Shown here: piece by piece, positions 17,258-26,506 of the stretch
How the letters are laid out: every line of letters begins with the position of its first letter
How positions within the stretch are numbered: position 1 is the first letter of the stretch
Origin: Pontibacter sp. HSC-14F20
GTDB lineage: Bacteria; Bacteroidota; Bacteroidia; Cytophagales; Hymenobacteraceae
DNA length: 64,000 nucleotides
Assembly: GCF_019599265.1 (NCBI RefSeq)
Contig: NZ_JAHZTC010000017.1
Span: forward strand, 1-64,000
Direction: 5' to 3'
Translations under genes and position numbers: made by a program
The notes under the pieces: generated by a model
Told to the model about the DNA's origin: nothing
Seen by the model: the letters and a program-made list of their open reading frames with translations, nothing else
Database searches by the model: none

Positions 17258-18835
17258 CTATACCTGTTGCAATACTTTTGCAGCAATCTTCTCAGCGCAT
17301 CGCTCTCCATCCATCGCTGCCGACACGATTCCTCCTGCATAGCCTGCACCTTCTGCACATGGGTATAGATTTTTGATCTGCACATGCTCCAGTGTTTCTC
17401 TGTCACGCGGTATACGCACAGGGGAGGAGGTGCGGCTTTCCACCCCTATGATCTGGGCGTCATTGCTCAAGTAACCGCGCATTTTATTGCCAAATGCTTT
17501 AAAACCCTCCCGCAGACGATAGGCCATGGCTGGTGAGAACAGATCGTTCATGTCCACAGGAGTGAGGCCGGGCTGATAAGACGTTTCTAGCAAAGCGCCG
17601 CCGGTTTTCTGGCGTGTGAAGTCGAGGAGGAGCTGGGCAGGCGCTTTTTGGGTGCCACCAGCCATTTCGCAGGCTTTTCGTTCCAGAGCTTCCTGCATAC
17701 GCAGTCCGGCCAGCGGACCATACTTGTCAAGCTCCATGTCTTCCAGTTCAATGGCGACCACTATACCTGAGTTGGCAAATTTAGAATCGCGACGGCTCGG
17801 TGACATACCGTTTACGACCACCTCGCCGGGAGCCGTTGCCGAGGGTACGATAAAACCGCCCGGGCACATACAGAACGAGAAAATACCGCGCTGTTTGTTG
17901 TCGTATACCGTCTGGTGCACCAAGGCGTAAGAGGAGGCTGGCAACCAGCAACCGCGGTCTTCGCACTTATACTGGATGCTGTCGATTAGTTTTTGCTGGT
18001 GCTCCACACGCACGCCCATAGCAAAAGGCTTAGCTTCGATGGTGATGCCTTTGTGATGCAACAACTCAAAAATATCGCGTGCACTGTGGCCGGTTGCCAG
18101 AATCACGGCTTCACCGTTGTATACCTGTCCGTCCTGCGTCACGACACCTTTCATTTCATCCCGTTCCAGGATAAAATCAGTCACGCGTTTGTCAAACAAT
18201 ACTTCACCGCCGGCAGCTACAATACTTTCACGGATGGCGGAGATGATGCGGGGCAGTTTGTTGGTGCCAATATGCGGGTGGGCATCAAACAGGATATCAC
18301 GGGTGGCACCGTGCTGCACAAAAATCTCGAGGATACGCTGCAGATCACCACGTTTCTTGGAGCGGGTATAGAGTTTCCCATCCGAATAAGTACCGGCACC
18401 ACCTTCACCGAAACAGTAGTTCGAGTCCGGATTCACGATGTGTTCCTTGTTAATGGCGGCCAAATCACGACGACGGGAACGAACATCTTTGCCGCGTTCC
18501 AGTACGATCGGTTTCAGCCCTAGTTCAATGCAACGCAGGGCCCCAAACAAACCGGCCGGACCGGCACCGACTATGATCACTTTTTTGGCATTGCTGACAT
18601 TTGGATAGCTATACCTGGCCGAAAGGATATTGGAAGGAGGTGTGTCCAGGTATAGGTCGGCCCGCACACGGAGCAAAACCTGACGCCCCCGCGCATCAAT
18701 CGAGCGCTTGATGCGGTGAATATGCGTGACATCTTCCGGCTTAAGACCGGCACTAACGATAAGCTCACGCTCCAACAGTTCGTCGTTGTATGCCACCTCC
18801 GGCGACAACACAACTTCAACTTCTTTCTTCTTCAT
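17258..18835 (-). CDS. NAD(P)/FAD-dependent oxidoreductase (COG2509-type)
   Basis: A 525-residue flavoprotein. The first ~80 residues form a small N-terminal domain. The FAD dinucleotide-binding motif VIIVGAGPAGLFGALRCIE lies at about 88-106 and is followed by the acidic LERGKDV. The family signature NSYCFGEGGAGTYSDGKLYTR is present in the form NYCFGEGGAGTYSDGKL, and the second FAD contact is the C-terminal YPCAEGAGYAGGIVSAAMDG. This matches the widespread 'uncharacterized FAD-dependent dehydrogenase' family. The physiological substrate is unknown. No partner gene is obvious. Confidence 0.85.
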   Translation of the reverse strand: MKKKEVEVVLSPEVAYNDELLERELIVSAGLKPEDVTHIHRIKRSIDARGRQVLLRVRADLYLDTPPSNILSARYSYPNVSNAKKVIIVGAGPAGLFGALRCIELGLKPIVLERGKDVRSRRRDLAAINKEHIVNPDSNYCFGEGGAGTYSDGKLYTRSKKRGDLQRILEIFVQHGATRDILFDAHPHIGTNKLPRIISAIRESIVAAGGEVLFDKRVTDFILERDEMKGVVTQDGQVYNGEAVILATGHSARDIFELLHHKGITIEAKPFAMGVRVEHQQKLIDSIQYKCEDRGCWLPASSYALVHQTVYDNKQRGIFSFCMCPGGFIVPSATAPGEVVVNGMSPSRRDSKFANSGIVVAIELEDMELDKYGPLAGLRMQEALERKACEMAGGTQKAPAQLLLDFTRQKTGGALLETSYQPGLTPVDMNDLFSPAMAYRLREGFKAFGNKMRGYLSNDAQIIGVESRTSSPVRIPRDRETLEHVQIKNLYPCAEGAGYAGGIVSAAMDGERCAEKIAAKVLQQV

Positions 18836-18873
18836 TTACAAGTAGTAAGGTAGTTATCCTTAAATTTTTTAAT

Positions 18874-18913
18874 TAAATGGTTGAATTGCTAAATGGTTAA
18901 ATTGTTGCTTCGA
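18874..18913 (+). repeat. 8-nt-period intergenic tract (copy 1)
   Basis: Consecutive octamers TAAATGGT, TGAATTGC, TAAATGGT, TAAATTGT, TGCTTCGA run without gaps. They lie upstream of the FAD oxidoreductase start. Similar tracts occur elsewhere in the window. Confidence 0.75.
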
Positions 18914-19023
18914 ATGAAGGCGAGTGGCTATTGAAAACACTCTCCTACACATACTTAATATTAGTCGTTCTATCATTCGACGATAGATTGCTATACCTTA
19001 AGCAACATCAAGTCTAAACACCC

Positions 19024-19059
19024 TAAAACAACCATTTAACCATCAACAAATAAACAATT
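19024..19059 (-). repeat. 8-nt-period intergenic tract (copy 2)
   Basis: On the minus strand the octamers TAGAATTG, TTTATTTG, TTGATGGT, TAAATGGT, TGTTTTAG run in register. They start directly after the stop codon of the tryptophan dioxygenase gene and are inverted relative to the copy at 18874. Confidence 0.7.
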
Positions 19060-20028
19060 CTAAATATCGCCATTCAGCACTTTCTCAACCCAGCCTTTGC
19101 CCCAGTTTCCGAGTTCTTCTTCAGTCCAAAGTTCCGGGTAAAAAATGCGCTTCTGGAACTTTGGAGGCAGGTATTTCTGCCAGTTGGTTCCGCCTGTGGC
19201 TGCGATCACCTCAGGGTCACGCTGCAGGTAACGCACGGCTGATTTATAGTGCATCAGCGGCCAGTTCACATTTACGTTGCTATCCAACTCGCGCATTTGG
19301 CGGATCAGCCGTGGGTTTTGCTGTTCTTCCTCTGACAAACGTTTATAGGCAGACCAAACGTTCATGTGCTCATACTGCCTTGCAAAGTGAATCAGCTGCT
19401 GGGTATATTTTTCTTCAAACCGAATAAGCGTGAGCGTTTTAGCACCTGACGAAACCTCGGTAGCTCCTTCTTTCCAGTAGATGCAGCCCATAAGCTCTTC
19501 GTGTGTACTCTGTAAACCAAGCGCTTTCCGTTTCTCTTTATCTGTCAGGTTACGCAGCTCTGTGGAGGCAATCTCGATCATGCGGTACTGTACCGACTGA
19601 AAACCGCTGGCCGGCATCAGCGCCATTCTGAACTGCAGGAATTGTTTCGGATCCATACCGTCCACCATCACATCAAACGAGTCGATCAGATTCTCGAAAT
19701 AGCGGTTAATGCGCTTCAATCGTTTGTATAACACTTCACCAGTAAGCTCCTTATCTTCACCTATTTGTTTGTATTCTTCCAGGCAAAGCTTAAAGTAGAG
19801 CTCCGTGATCTGGTGATACATAATAAATATCTTTTCATCAGGTATAGAGGTGCGCGGATTCTGCAGACTCAACAGGGTATCGAGGTGAATATAATCCCAG
19901 TAGTTGATATAATCGGTGTAGTAAAGCCCTTCCAGATAGGCGGCCAGGTCTTGCCCGAGGGGCACATACTTAGCTTCCAGTCTTCTGAGTTGCTCCAGCA
20001 CTTCCGGTTTAAAAGGTTGTTGCTCCAT
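19060..20028 (-). CDS. kynA: Tryptophan 2,3-dioxygenase
   Basis: Haem enzyme opening the indole ring of L-tryptophan to N-formylkynurenine, the first step of the kynurenine route. Family features are clear: YWDYIHLDTLLSLQNPR near the N-terminus, the helix IFIMYHQITELYFKLCLEE with the active-site His, FLQFRMALMPASGFQSVQYR, and the haem-ligand region NVNWPLMHYKSAVRYL near the C-terminus. Length 322 aa is typical of the bacterial homotetrameric form in Bacteroidota. No other kynurenine gene (kynB, kynU) is adjacent, so the rest of the pathway must lie elsewhere. Confidence 0.92.
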   Translation of the reverse strand: MEQQPFKPEVLEQLRRLEAKYVPLGQDLAAYLEGLYYTDYINYWDYIHLDTLLSLQNPRTSIPDEKIFIMYHQITELYFKLCLEEYKQIGEDKELTGEVLYKRLKRINRYFENLIDSFDVMVDGMDPKQFLQFRMALMPASGFQSVQYRMIEIASTELRNLTDKEKRKALGLQSTHEELMGCIYWKEGATEVSSGAKTLTLIRFEEKYTQQLIHFARQYEHMNVWSAYKRLSEEEQQNPRLIRQMRELDSNVNVNWPLMHYKSAVRYLQRDPEVIAATGGTNWQKYLPPKFQKRIFYPELWTEEELGNWGKGWVEKVLNGDI

Positions 20029-20375
20029 GGTATACAGATGGGGTTTGGTGAGACGCCATTTACCTACAAATTAAGTAAAACAAACGCACAGATTCCGGCA
20101 ATGCACAAATATTTATCGCGCGCTATCTTTAAAACATAAAACAGTTAAAATAAATCCACAACTTGCAGGCAACCTTTCCTAATTACCAGGCATCCTGTGT
20201 ACAGATAAGTTTGTTTAACTGATCGATGCAGTGAGAGGTTAGTGGGCCTGATGGCGATTTTAATAGAGTAAAAGCGACAGTTGGTAGAAATCAGCAGAAT
20301 ATAACGGTGAAAAAATGTTATAATAAGCCTTAATTGTTAAATTTGGGTTTTACGATATTTACCCGCTCATACCTC
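20029..20375. other. Intergenic region between kynA and the serine dehydratase gene
   Basis: This 347-bp divergent gap holds no credible gene. It contains a consensus -7 promoter element for the rightward gene at 20338-20345. I see no convincing minus-strand promoter for kynA, no hairpin with a T tail and no riboswitch-like structure. Confidence 0.6.
20338..20345 (+). promoter_or_regulatory. -7 promoter element upstream of the serine dehydratase gene
   Basis: TAAATTTG matches TAnnTTTG exactly, 30 bp upstream of the ATG at 20376. The -33 region is poor. Its location argues that the upstream in-frame ATG at 20334 is not used. Confidence 0.5.
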
Positions 20376-21053
20376 ATGGCAGAAAAAAGCAGTGTCTTTG
20401 ATATGATTGGACCTATCATGATTGGTCCTTCGAGCTCCCATACCGCTGGTGTTGTGCGCATTGCGCGGGCTGCCATCCGTGTGTTAGGTACCGCACCAGA
20501 AGAGGCCATTATTACCTTCTATAATTCTTTTGCCCAAACCTACGAAGGCCATGGTTCAGACCGCGCCATTGTAGCTGGTCTGTTGGATTTCAAAACAGAT
20601 GACAAGCGCATTAAGGAAGCGTTTGACCATGCCAAAGAGCGTGGGTTGAAGTATACTTTCCGATCTGTTGGCAATGCCTCTACCATGCACCCCAACACCA
20701 TCAAGCTGAATCTGAAGGCCGGAGAGCGTGAGGTCGAGGTAATCGGGCAGAGCCGGGGAGGTGGCGTCATCAATATTGTGGAGGTAGACGGGTTTACAGC
20801 TAGTTTTTCGGCTAATCTGCACACGCTGATCATAGACGCTGCCGACGTGAAAGGCAGTATTGCCTTTATCGCTACCGTGATTGCACACGATGATTGCAAC
20901 ATCGCCACGATGAATGTGTCGCGCAAGGGCAGAAACGAAATGGCCCGCCAGTTTATCGAAATGGACTCAGGCATCAAGCCGATCACGCTTGAGTACCTGA
21001 AGCAACTCAGCTGGGTAAAAAATGTGATCTATATCCCGAATATCGATCTATAA
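20376..21053 (+). CDS. sdaAB: L-serine dehydratase, iron-sulfur-dependent, beta subunit
   Basis: Beta chain of the two-subunit 4Fe-4S L-serine ammonia-lyase that converts L-serine to pyruvate and ammonia. The N-terminal signature SVFDMIGPIMIGPSSSHTAG is nearly invariant in the family. The C-terminal part (GSIAFIATVIAHDDCNIATM onward) is the regulatory ACT domain. I start at 20376 (MAEKSSVFDMIG, 225 aa); an ATG 42 bp upstream would add residues not found in the family and overlaps the putative promoter. The catalytic alpha subunit, which holds the iron-sulfur cysteines, is not adjacent. Confidence 0.88.
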   Translation: MAEKSSVFDMIGPIMIGPSSSHTAGVVRIARAAIRVLGTAPEEAIITFYNSFAQTYEGHGSDRAIVAGLLDFKTDDKRIKEAFDHAKERGLKYTFRSVGNASTMHPNTIKLNLKAGEREVEVIGQSRGGGVINIVEVDGFTASFSANLHTLIIDAADVKGSIAFIATVIAHDDCNIATMNVSRKGRNEMARQFIEMDSGIKPITLEYLKQLSWVKNVIYIPNIDL

Positions 21054-21067
21054 GAAGAAATCAAACG

Positions 21068-22546
21068 ATGAAAAAAATGTCAAACAAAGTGCTTTTGTTG
21101 GCCCTGGGTTTAACCGTTGGAGGATTTAGCTCCGCTATGGCACAACAACAGGGAGCAGGAAGCGATGGCATCTGGTCGCTGCAGGAAGCAGTTGAATATG
21201 CCAAAGCAAATAACCTGAACGTGCGCCAGAATGCCCTGAGCCGTGAATCGGACAGAGCCAATCTGAATCAGTCGCGTGCGGCCCGACTGCCGAGTATCAA
21301 TGCCAATGGAAACTACAGCTTTAACACAGGTTCTTTTCAGGACCCGGTAACGTTTAGCTTGCTGACACAAAACGCACGGACCTCTAACGTGTCGATTAAC
21401 GCGTCATTGCCGTTATTTTCCGGTTTTCAGCAGGTGAATCAGATCAAGCAGAACAGCCTGAACCTGGAAGCTAGTGAGCAGGAATATCTTTCGGCTCAGA
21501 ACGACATCACCATCCAGATTGTAACAGCCTATTTGAATACCTTGTTTGCTAACGAGCAAATGAACGTTTCTGACCTGCAACGCAATCTTACACAACAGCA
21601 GCTAACCCGAACACAGGCTCTTTTCAAAGCAGGTAGTGTAGCCGAAAACGCCGTGCTGGACCTCGAATCACAACTTTCTACAGACGAGCTCAACTACATC
21701 ACAGCACAGAACCAGCGCGATATTTCAAGACTGACCCTGATGCAACTGCTCAATATACCTACTACAGAGGAGTTTCAGATCGAGATCCCTAACATCCCGG
21801 AACCAAACGAAAATCCGGTGATCGTAAATGGAAGCCAGGTATACGATGTAGCCATGCAGACCCAACCCTCCATCCGCGCCACAGAACTGCGTTTACGCAG
21901 CGCTGAAACGGGCATAAGTGTAGCAAGAGGCGCGTATTATCCCCGTCTGAGCCTTTTTGCCGGTGCAGGTAGCCGATACGCCAGCACCAGCCGCAGATTG
22001 GTAGATATTGAACGGGTCGTAAGTGGCCGCGTTCCTCAGGTGGTATACCTGAATGAGACTGGTACTGCATCGCAGACCCTCTGGTTTGAAAATGTGGAGA
22101 CGCGCCGGATCGATGAATACTATGGCATGTTCCGTCAATGGGATGATAACCTGAACACTCAGGTTGGGCTTTCACTCCAGATTCCGATCCTGAACAGTCT
22201 GCAGGCTCGCACCAACGTGCAACGTGCCAAACTGCAGCAGCAAAACGCCCAGTTGAATGCCGATATCGCCAAGAACAACCTGCGCCAGACAATTGAGCAG
22301 GCTTATGTGGATGCCATCGCGGCGCAGCGTCGTTATGCGGCGGCCCAACAGCAGGTAAACGCCTCTGAAAAGAACTTCCGCAATGCTGAACTAAGACTGC
22401 AAGGTGGCGTGATTAACACAGTAGATTTCAATGTAGTAGCGAACACGTACCGCTCCGCCCAGTCCAGTTTGATACAGGCGAAATACGACTATACCTTTAA
22501 ACTAAAAGTCTTGGACTTCTACCAAGGCAAGGACCTCTCTTTCTAA
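21068..22546 (+). CDS. TolC-family outer-membrane efflux protein
   Basis: A 492-residue outer-membrane factor with a signal peptide cleaved near SSAMA↓QQQ. Two tandem OEP repeats are visible. The first starts WSLQEAVEYAKANNLNVRQN and has the strand segment INASLPLFSGFQQ; the second is around SLQIPILNSLQARTNVQRAK. Long Gln/Ala-rich helices form the periplasmic coiled-coil tunnel. It lies 14 bp after sdaAB and 9 bp before an HlyD-like adaptor. No inner-membrane pump gene is adjacent. Confidence 0.9.
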   Translation: MKKMSNKVLLLALGLTVGGFSSAMAQQQGAGSDGIWSLQEAVEYAKANNLNVRQNALSRESDRANLNQSRAARLPSINANGNYSFNTGSFQDPVTFSLLTQNARTSNVSINASLPLFSGFQQVNQIKQNSLNLEASEQEYLSAQNDITIQIVTAYLNTLFANEQMNVSDLQRNLTQQQLTRTQALFKAGSVAENAVLDLESQLSTDELNYITAQNQRDISRLTLMQLLNIPTTEEFQIEIPNIPEPNENPVIVNGSQVYDVAMQTQPSIRATELRLRSAETGISVARGAYYPRLSLFAGAGSRYASTSRRLVDIERVVSGRVPQVVYLNETGTASQTLWFENVETRRIDEYYGMFRQWDDNLNTQVGLSLQIPILNSLQARTNVQRAKLQQQNAQLNADIAKNNLRQTIEQAYVDAIAAQRRYAAAQQQVNASEKNFRNAELRLQGGVINTVDFNVVANTYRSAQSSLIQAKYDYTFKLKVLDFYQGKDLSF

Positions 22547-22555
22547 TTTAAAATT

Positions 22556-23941
22556 ATGGCTGCAAAAAAATCTAATAAGCTTATCTATACCCTGATAGGC
22601 GGACTGGTTCTGATTCTTGTACTGGCTCTGGTAGCTAAAAAGGCAGGCTGGATCGGCAAAGAAGAAGGAACCGAGGTCGTGCTGGCTGATGTCAAGCGCA
22701 CTGAGATAGTTGAAAAAGTAAGTGCCTCGGGCAAAGTACAACCTGAAACCGAAGTTAAGATCAGCCCGGACGTATCCGGTGAGATCATCGAATTGACCGT
22801 GCAGGAAGGTGACTCCGTAGTGAAAGGCCAGTTGCTGGTGCGCATACGCCCTGATAACTACAAGTCGCTGGTAGACATGCAGACGGCTGGCGTAAACCAG
22901 GCCCGTGCTAACCTGGCGCAGTCCAAAGCGCGACTGGCACAATCGCGTGCTAACTTTACGCAAATTGAACAAAACTATAAGCGTAACAAAAGCCTTTTTG
23001 ATCAGAAAGTGATCTCTGAGGCCGAGTATCAGCAGATCAAAGCCCAGTATGAAGCTGGTAAGCAGGAAATCGAATCACTGGCACAGAGCGTTCGTGCCGC
23101 CGAGTTCAGCATTCAAAATGCACAAGCTTCATTGAATGATGCCCGTGAGAACCTGAACAAAACGACCATTTATGCTCCTGTGAGTGGCACTGTTTCCAAG
23201 CTGAATGTGGAAAGAGGCGAACGTGTGGTAGGTACTTCTCAGATGGCTGGTACCGAAATTATGCGCATTGCCAACCTCAACAACATGGAAGTGCGTGTAA
23301 ATGTGAATGAAAACGACATCATCCGGGTAGGTATGGGCGACTCCGTAATTGTGGAAGTTGACTCGTATACAAGCCGCGACGAGAAGTTCAAAGGTATTGT
23401 GACTTCTATTGCAAACACGGCCAAAGACGCTGCTTCGCTGGAGGCAGTAACGGAGTTTGAGGTACGTATCCGTCTTTTGAATGAGTCTTACAGCCACCTG
23501 GCAGATAAGAACGCCCGCCCTTTCCGCCCAGGTATGACTGCCTCGGTTGATATCATCACAGCACGTAAAAGCAACGTTTTATCTGTACCTTTGTCAGCAG
23601 TGACGACTCGTTCTAACAAGACAGACAAGACGGAAGGGGAAAATGGCAAAGAGGCTGAAAATAATCCGGAAGCTGCACCAGTAGCACCAGCCGGCCCGAT
23701 TGAAGAAGTAGTATTTGTGCATGATGCCAACAACACAGTTAAATCCGTTAAAGTGAAAACTGGTATCAGCGACTTCGACAACATCGAAATTCTGAGCGGT
23801 TTGGAAGAAGGTCAGAAAGTGGTTTCTGGTCCTTTCAGAGCGGTGTCTAAAACCTTGAAAGACGGTGCCAAAGTGGCCGTGAAAGACGAGAAGTCACTAA
23901 ACAAATCAGCTTTGGCTGATGCGAATGGTGAAGAAAAATAA
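22556..23941 (+). CDS. HlyD/MacA-family efflux periplasmic adaptor
   Basis: The protein has one N-terminal membrane anchor (LIYTLIGGLVLILVLALVA) and then the lipoyl-like half-motif VSGEIIELTVQEGDSVVKGQ. A long alpha-hairpin (about residues 105-200) is rich in Ala/Gln, the second half-motif is TIYAPVSGTVSKLNVERGE, and a beta-barrel follows. Near residues 350-385 there is a low-complexity Asn/Glu/Ala/Pro insert (TEGENGKEAENNPEAAPVAP) before the last domain. The 461-residue length reflects that insert. It pairs with the TolC protein just upstream. The inner-membrane partner is missing from the locus and could be an ABC permease of the MacB/FtsX type encoded elsewhere. Confidence 0.88.
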   Translation: MAAKKSNKLIYTLIGGLVLILVLALVAKKAGWIGKEEGTEVVLADVKRTEIVEKVSASGKVQPETEVKISPDVSGEIIELTVQEGDSVVKGQLLVRIRPDNYKSLVDMQTAGVNQARANLAQSKARLAQSRANFTQIEQNYKRNKSLFDQKVISEAEYQQIKAQYEAGKQEIESLAQSVRAAEFSIQNAQASLNDARENLNKTTIYAPVSGTVSKLNVERGERVVGTSQMAGTEIMRIANLNNMEVRVNVNENDIIRVGMGDSVIVEVDSYTSRDEKFKGIVTSIANTAKDAASLEAVTEFEVRIRLLNESYSHLADKNARPFRPGMTASVDIITARKSNVLSVPLSAVTTRSNKTDKTEGENGKEAENNPEAAPVAPAGPIEEVVFVHDANNTVKSVKVKTGISDFDNIEILSGLEEGQKVVSGPFRAVSKTLKDGAKVAVKDEKSLNKSALADANGEEK

Positions 23942-23950
23942 ACATCCGGT

Positions 23951-24940
23951 TTGGAAAAAATTGCAGTTATAGGAGGGGGGAGCTGGGCTTCGGCTTTGGT
24001 GAAGATCCTCTCAGAGAATAAATCACAGGTACACTGGTGGATGCGCAACGAGAACGATGTGCAGCACCTGATCAATTACCGCCACAATCCGCGCTACCTG
24101 AGTGGCGTGACCTACGACCTGAATTACGTAAAGCCCTCCACGGACCTGCGTAGTGTAGTAGCCGTGGCGGATTGGGTTATTCTAGCCGTTCCTGCCGCTT
24201 TTGTGCAGGAGGCCTTGAGCGGACTGGAGCAGCATGCTTTAAAAGATAAGGTGCTGGTATCGGCTATTAAAGGGATGATCCCGAAGCAGAACATCCTGAT
24301 CACCGATTACCTGGGTCAACAGTACGATGTTCCGAACAGTCACCAGCTGGTGATTGCAGGTCCTTGTCATGCCGAGGAGGTCGCCATGGAAAAGCAGTCG
24401 TATCTGACCATTGGTTCGTATGACATGCCAACGGCGGAGCGTTTCTGTGAATTACTGCGGAATCGCTACGTTAAAGCCAATCCGCTGCAGGACTTGGATG
24501 GTGTTGAGTATTGTGCCGTGATCAAGAATATCATTGCGCTGGCCTGCGGTATAGCCCGCGGTCTGAACTATGGCGATAACTTTCAGGCCGTACTCGTGTC
24601 AAATGCGATGCAGGAGATCGAGCGTTTTCTGAATGCCGTCATGCCGATCCACCGCGATTTGAACGGCTCGGCCTACCTTGGTGACCTGCTCGTGACAGCC
24701 TATTCACAATTCAGCCGTAACCGTACTTTTGGCAACATGATTGGCCATGGCTATACCGTGAAATCTGCCCAGATCGAGATGAACATGGTGGCGGAAGGTT
24801 ATTATGCTGTACAGAGTATTTACGAGCTCAACAAAAACCTTAATGTCAATATGCCCATCACCAAAGCAGTATACCTTATTTTATATGAGCGCATTGCACC
24901 GGCTGTAGAGTTCGAGATATTGAAGGAGAAGCTCACTTAA
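23951..24940 (+). CDS. gpsA: NAD(P)H-dependent glycerol-3-phosphate dehydrogenase
   Basis: Reduces dihydroxyacetone phosphate to sn-glycerol 3-phosphate, the phospholipid backbone precursor. The N-terminal Rossmann motif is IAVIGGGSWASALVKIL. The substrate-domain sequence VIKNIIALACGIARGLNYGDN contains the catalytic Lys, and LGDLLVTAYSQFSRNRTFG the phosphate-binding segment. Start is TTG at 23951, nine bases after the adaptor stop; no ATG is available before the nucleotide-binding motif. Length 329 aa is normal. A hairpin follows the stop codon. Confidence 0.93.
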   Translation: MEKIAVIGGGSWASALVKILSENKSQVHWWMRNENDVQHLINYRHNPRYLSGVTYDLNYVKPSTDLRSVVAVADWVILAVPAAFVQEALSGLEQHALKDKVLVSAIKGMIPKQNILITDYLGQQYDVPNSHQLVIAGPCHAEEVAMEKQSYLTIGSYDMPTAERFCELLRNRYVKANPLQDLDGVEYCAVIKNIIALACGIARGLNYGDNFQAVLVSNAMQEIERFLNAVMPIHRDLNGSAYLGDLLVTAYSQFSRNRTFGNMIGHGYTVKSAQIEMNMVAEGYYAVQSIYELNKNLNVNMPITKAVYLILYERIAPAVEFEILKEKLT

Positions 24941-24961
24941 GCAGGTACTCCCAACTACGCA

Positions 24962-24987
24962 AAAGGCATACCTTGTGGTGTGCCTTT
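24962..24987 (+). terminator. Hairpin after gpsA
   Basis: AAAGGCA (24962-24968) pairs with TGCCTTT, and the stem extends inward through ACC/GGT across one G-T wobble. The T tail is short (TTTCGCG), so it may be a weak terminator. It lies 22 bp after the gpsA stop. Confidence 0.6.
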
Positions 24988-25024
24988 CGCGTTTAAAGCC
25001 CTAATCCCTTGGCCAGCCTTGTAC

Positions 25025-26014
25025 ATGAAACAGCATTTCCAGCAAATTGACATCTTAAAGGGACTGGCTATTATTGCTGTACTTCTGTTGCACTCACTCT
25101 CGCGGGAGCAGCTTGTAGCCAGCTATGCGGTGTTTCACATCTGGCAGGCTGTACCAGTCTTTATGGTGCTGATGGGATTGAACCTGGGAATGTCATACGG
25201 AAGCAAGACACTGCATTTTAATCAGCTCTATACTCCGCATTATTTTCAGAAGAAAGCGCTTCGCATCATTTTTCCGCTCCTGTTTATCTTTATCATTTCC
25301 TTGGTAGCAGGCTATTATTGGCAGCAGGTATACGGACTGGATGTCTATACCCTGGGCTGGAAAAACCTGATCGGTGTGTTGCCTGTCTCGGGCAAAGGCA
25401 ATTACTTTATTACACTCTTGCTGCAGTCTCTGCTTGCGCTGCCGCTCATTGGCTATACCTTTCACCGCTGGCCTGTGCTAACCACTCTGGTACTGGTGCT
25501 GACTGAGATCGCCTTTCAGGTGGCAGCTTATCAGATCAGTTATTTTGGAGAGGACCGCTATCTTTATGATGCTGCACTTTTCCGGTACTTATCAGCTATT
25601 GCGCTAGGGCTCTGGCTTTCCAGCCTGGTCACTACTGCAAATAAAAGGTATAGCTGGTTACTGGTCTTTGCTGGAATTGCAAGCGGCGTATACCTGTATT
25701 TTTTCCAATACCACGACTGGAGTCTACCTTGTATCAGAACTGAGTGGCAGGCGCAGCTGTTTCTCACTTTCCCTTATGCCGCTTTGCTGATCTTTCTGGG
25801 GATGTTAGCTTTTCCGCAACAGTCAGATCATGCTGCGCCTCGCAGTATGGCTATTATAGGAAAGGCGTCTTACCACATTTTTCTGGTACAGGTGCTATAC
25901 TTCGGATTGATTCAGAATGACTCGAACATCTCGCTTAATCTGGCGGTCTGCCTTCTCACCGGTCTCTTATTTTATTGGTTGGAATCCCAGTTAAGCAAAA
26001 GACTTTCCCCATAA
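25025..26014 (+). CDS. Integral-membrane acyltransferase (acyltransferase-3 family)
   Basis: Multi-pass membrane protein (about ten hydrophobic segments) opening with the family motif QIDILKGLAIIAVLLLHSLS. It probably transfers an acyl group to a surface carbohydrate or lipid. I start at 25025 (MKQHFQQID, 329 aa) because the domain begins directly there and the region just upstream is the gpsA terminator hairpin. A longer frame start at 24980 would overlap that hairpin. Substrate unknown. Confidence 0.72.
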   Translation: MKQHFQQIDILKGLAIIAVLLLHSLSREQLVASYAVFHIWQAVPVFMVLMGLNLGMSYGSKTLHFNQLYTPHYFQKKALRIIFPLLFIFIISLVAGYYWQQVYGLDVYTLGWKNLIGVLPVSGKGNYFITLLLQSLLALPLIGYTFHRWPVLTTLVLVLTEIAFQVAAYQISYFGEDRYLYDAALFRYLSAIALGLWLSSLVTTANKRYSWLLVFAGIASGVYLYFFQYHDWSLPCIRTEWQAQLFLTFPYAALLIFLGMLAFPQQSDHAAPRSMAIIGKASYHIFLVQVLYFGLIQNDSNISLNLAVCLLTGLLFYWLESQLSKRLSP

Positions 26015-26049
26015 AAAGTATTCTTTTACGCTATCTCACTACCTAGACT

Positions 26050-26454
26050 ATGATTACAAAAGTAACCTGTGCCCTTATCGAGCAGTTTGGCTGTGTACTG
26101 ATTACCCAGCGCAGCGAATCTATGTCGCAAGCCTTACTTTGGGAATTTCCAGGCGGAAAAATAGAAGATGGCGAAACTGAAGCGGGCTGTCTTATACGCG
26201 AGATTGAGGAAGAGTTGAGCCTCAGCGTCACCCCGATGCAACGTCTTACGCCTGTGGTGCAAGTATACGGCGACAAAACCATTGAGCTTATACCTTACAT
26301 TTGCCAGTACAACAGTGGAACCATCAAACTCGCCGAACACCGTGCTTACCACTGGGTTTTACCGCAGGAACTGGCCAACTACTATTGGTGCCCGGCCGAC
26401 ATTCCTATTGTGCAGGAATATGTAGCGCTGGCAGGAGAACAATTTTCTTCGTAA
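26050..26454 (+). CDS. Nudix hydrolase, MutT-like
   Basis: A 134-residue Nudix hydrolase with a complete Nudix box, GGKIEDGETEAGCLIREIEEEL (Gly, then Glu, then the RExxEE metal-binding core). VTCALIEQFGCVLITQRSES at the start and LWEFPGGK are typical of MutT-type (8-oxo-)dGTP diphosphatases, which sanitise the nucleotide pool. The exact substrate is not certain. It lies 35 bp after the acyltransferase gene. Confidence 0.85.
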   Translation: MITKVTCALIEQFGCVLITQRSESMSQALLWEFPGGKIEDGETEAGCLIREIEEELSLSVTPMQRLTPVVQVYGDKTIELIPYICQYNSGTIKLAEHRAYHWVLPQELANYYWCPADIPIVQEYVALAGEQFSS

Positions 26455-26494
26455 CAAGTAAAGCCAACCTTTTCACGAAAAGGTCAATTTGCCG

Positions 26495-26502
26495 TACCTT
26501 TG
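26495..26502 (+). promoter_or_regulatory. -7 promoter element directly before the RsmF-like gene
   Basis: TACCTTTG matches TAnnTTTG and ends only 4 bases before the ATG at 26507. By the usual spacing the transcript would begin at about the start codon, i.e. be leaderless. Confidence 0.5.
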
Positions 26503-26506
26503 AGGT

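Noticed and set aside
18874..19059. CRISPR array
   Set aside because: The repeats are 8-nt period with diverged units and no spacers; there are no cas genes in the window.
13318..23941. LolD/FtsX pair as the missing inner-membrane partner of the TolC–HlyD pair
   Set aside because: They are 4.4 kb apart, separated by unrelated minus-strand genes, and the permease is YbbP-like and not MacB-like; the link is unsupported.
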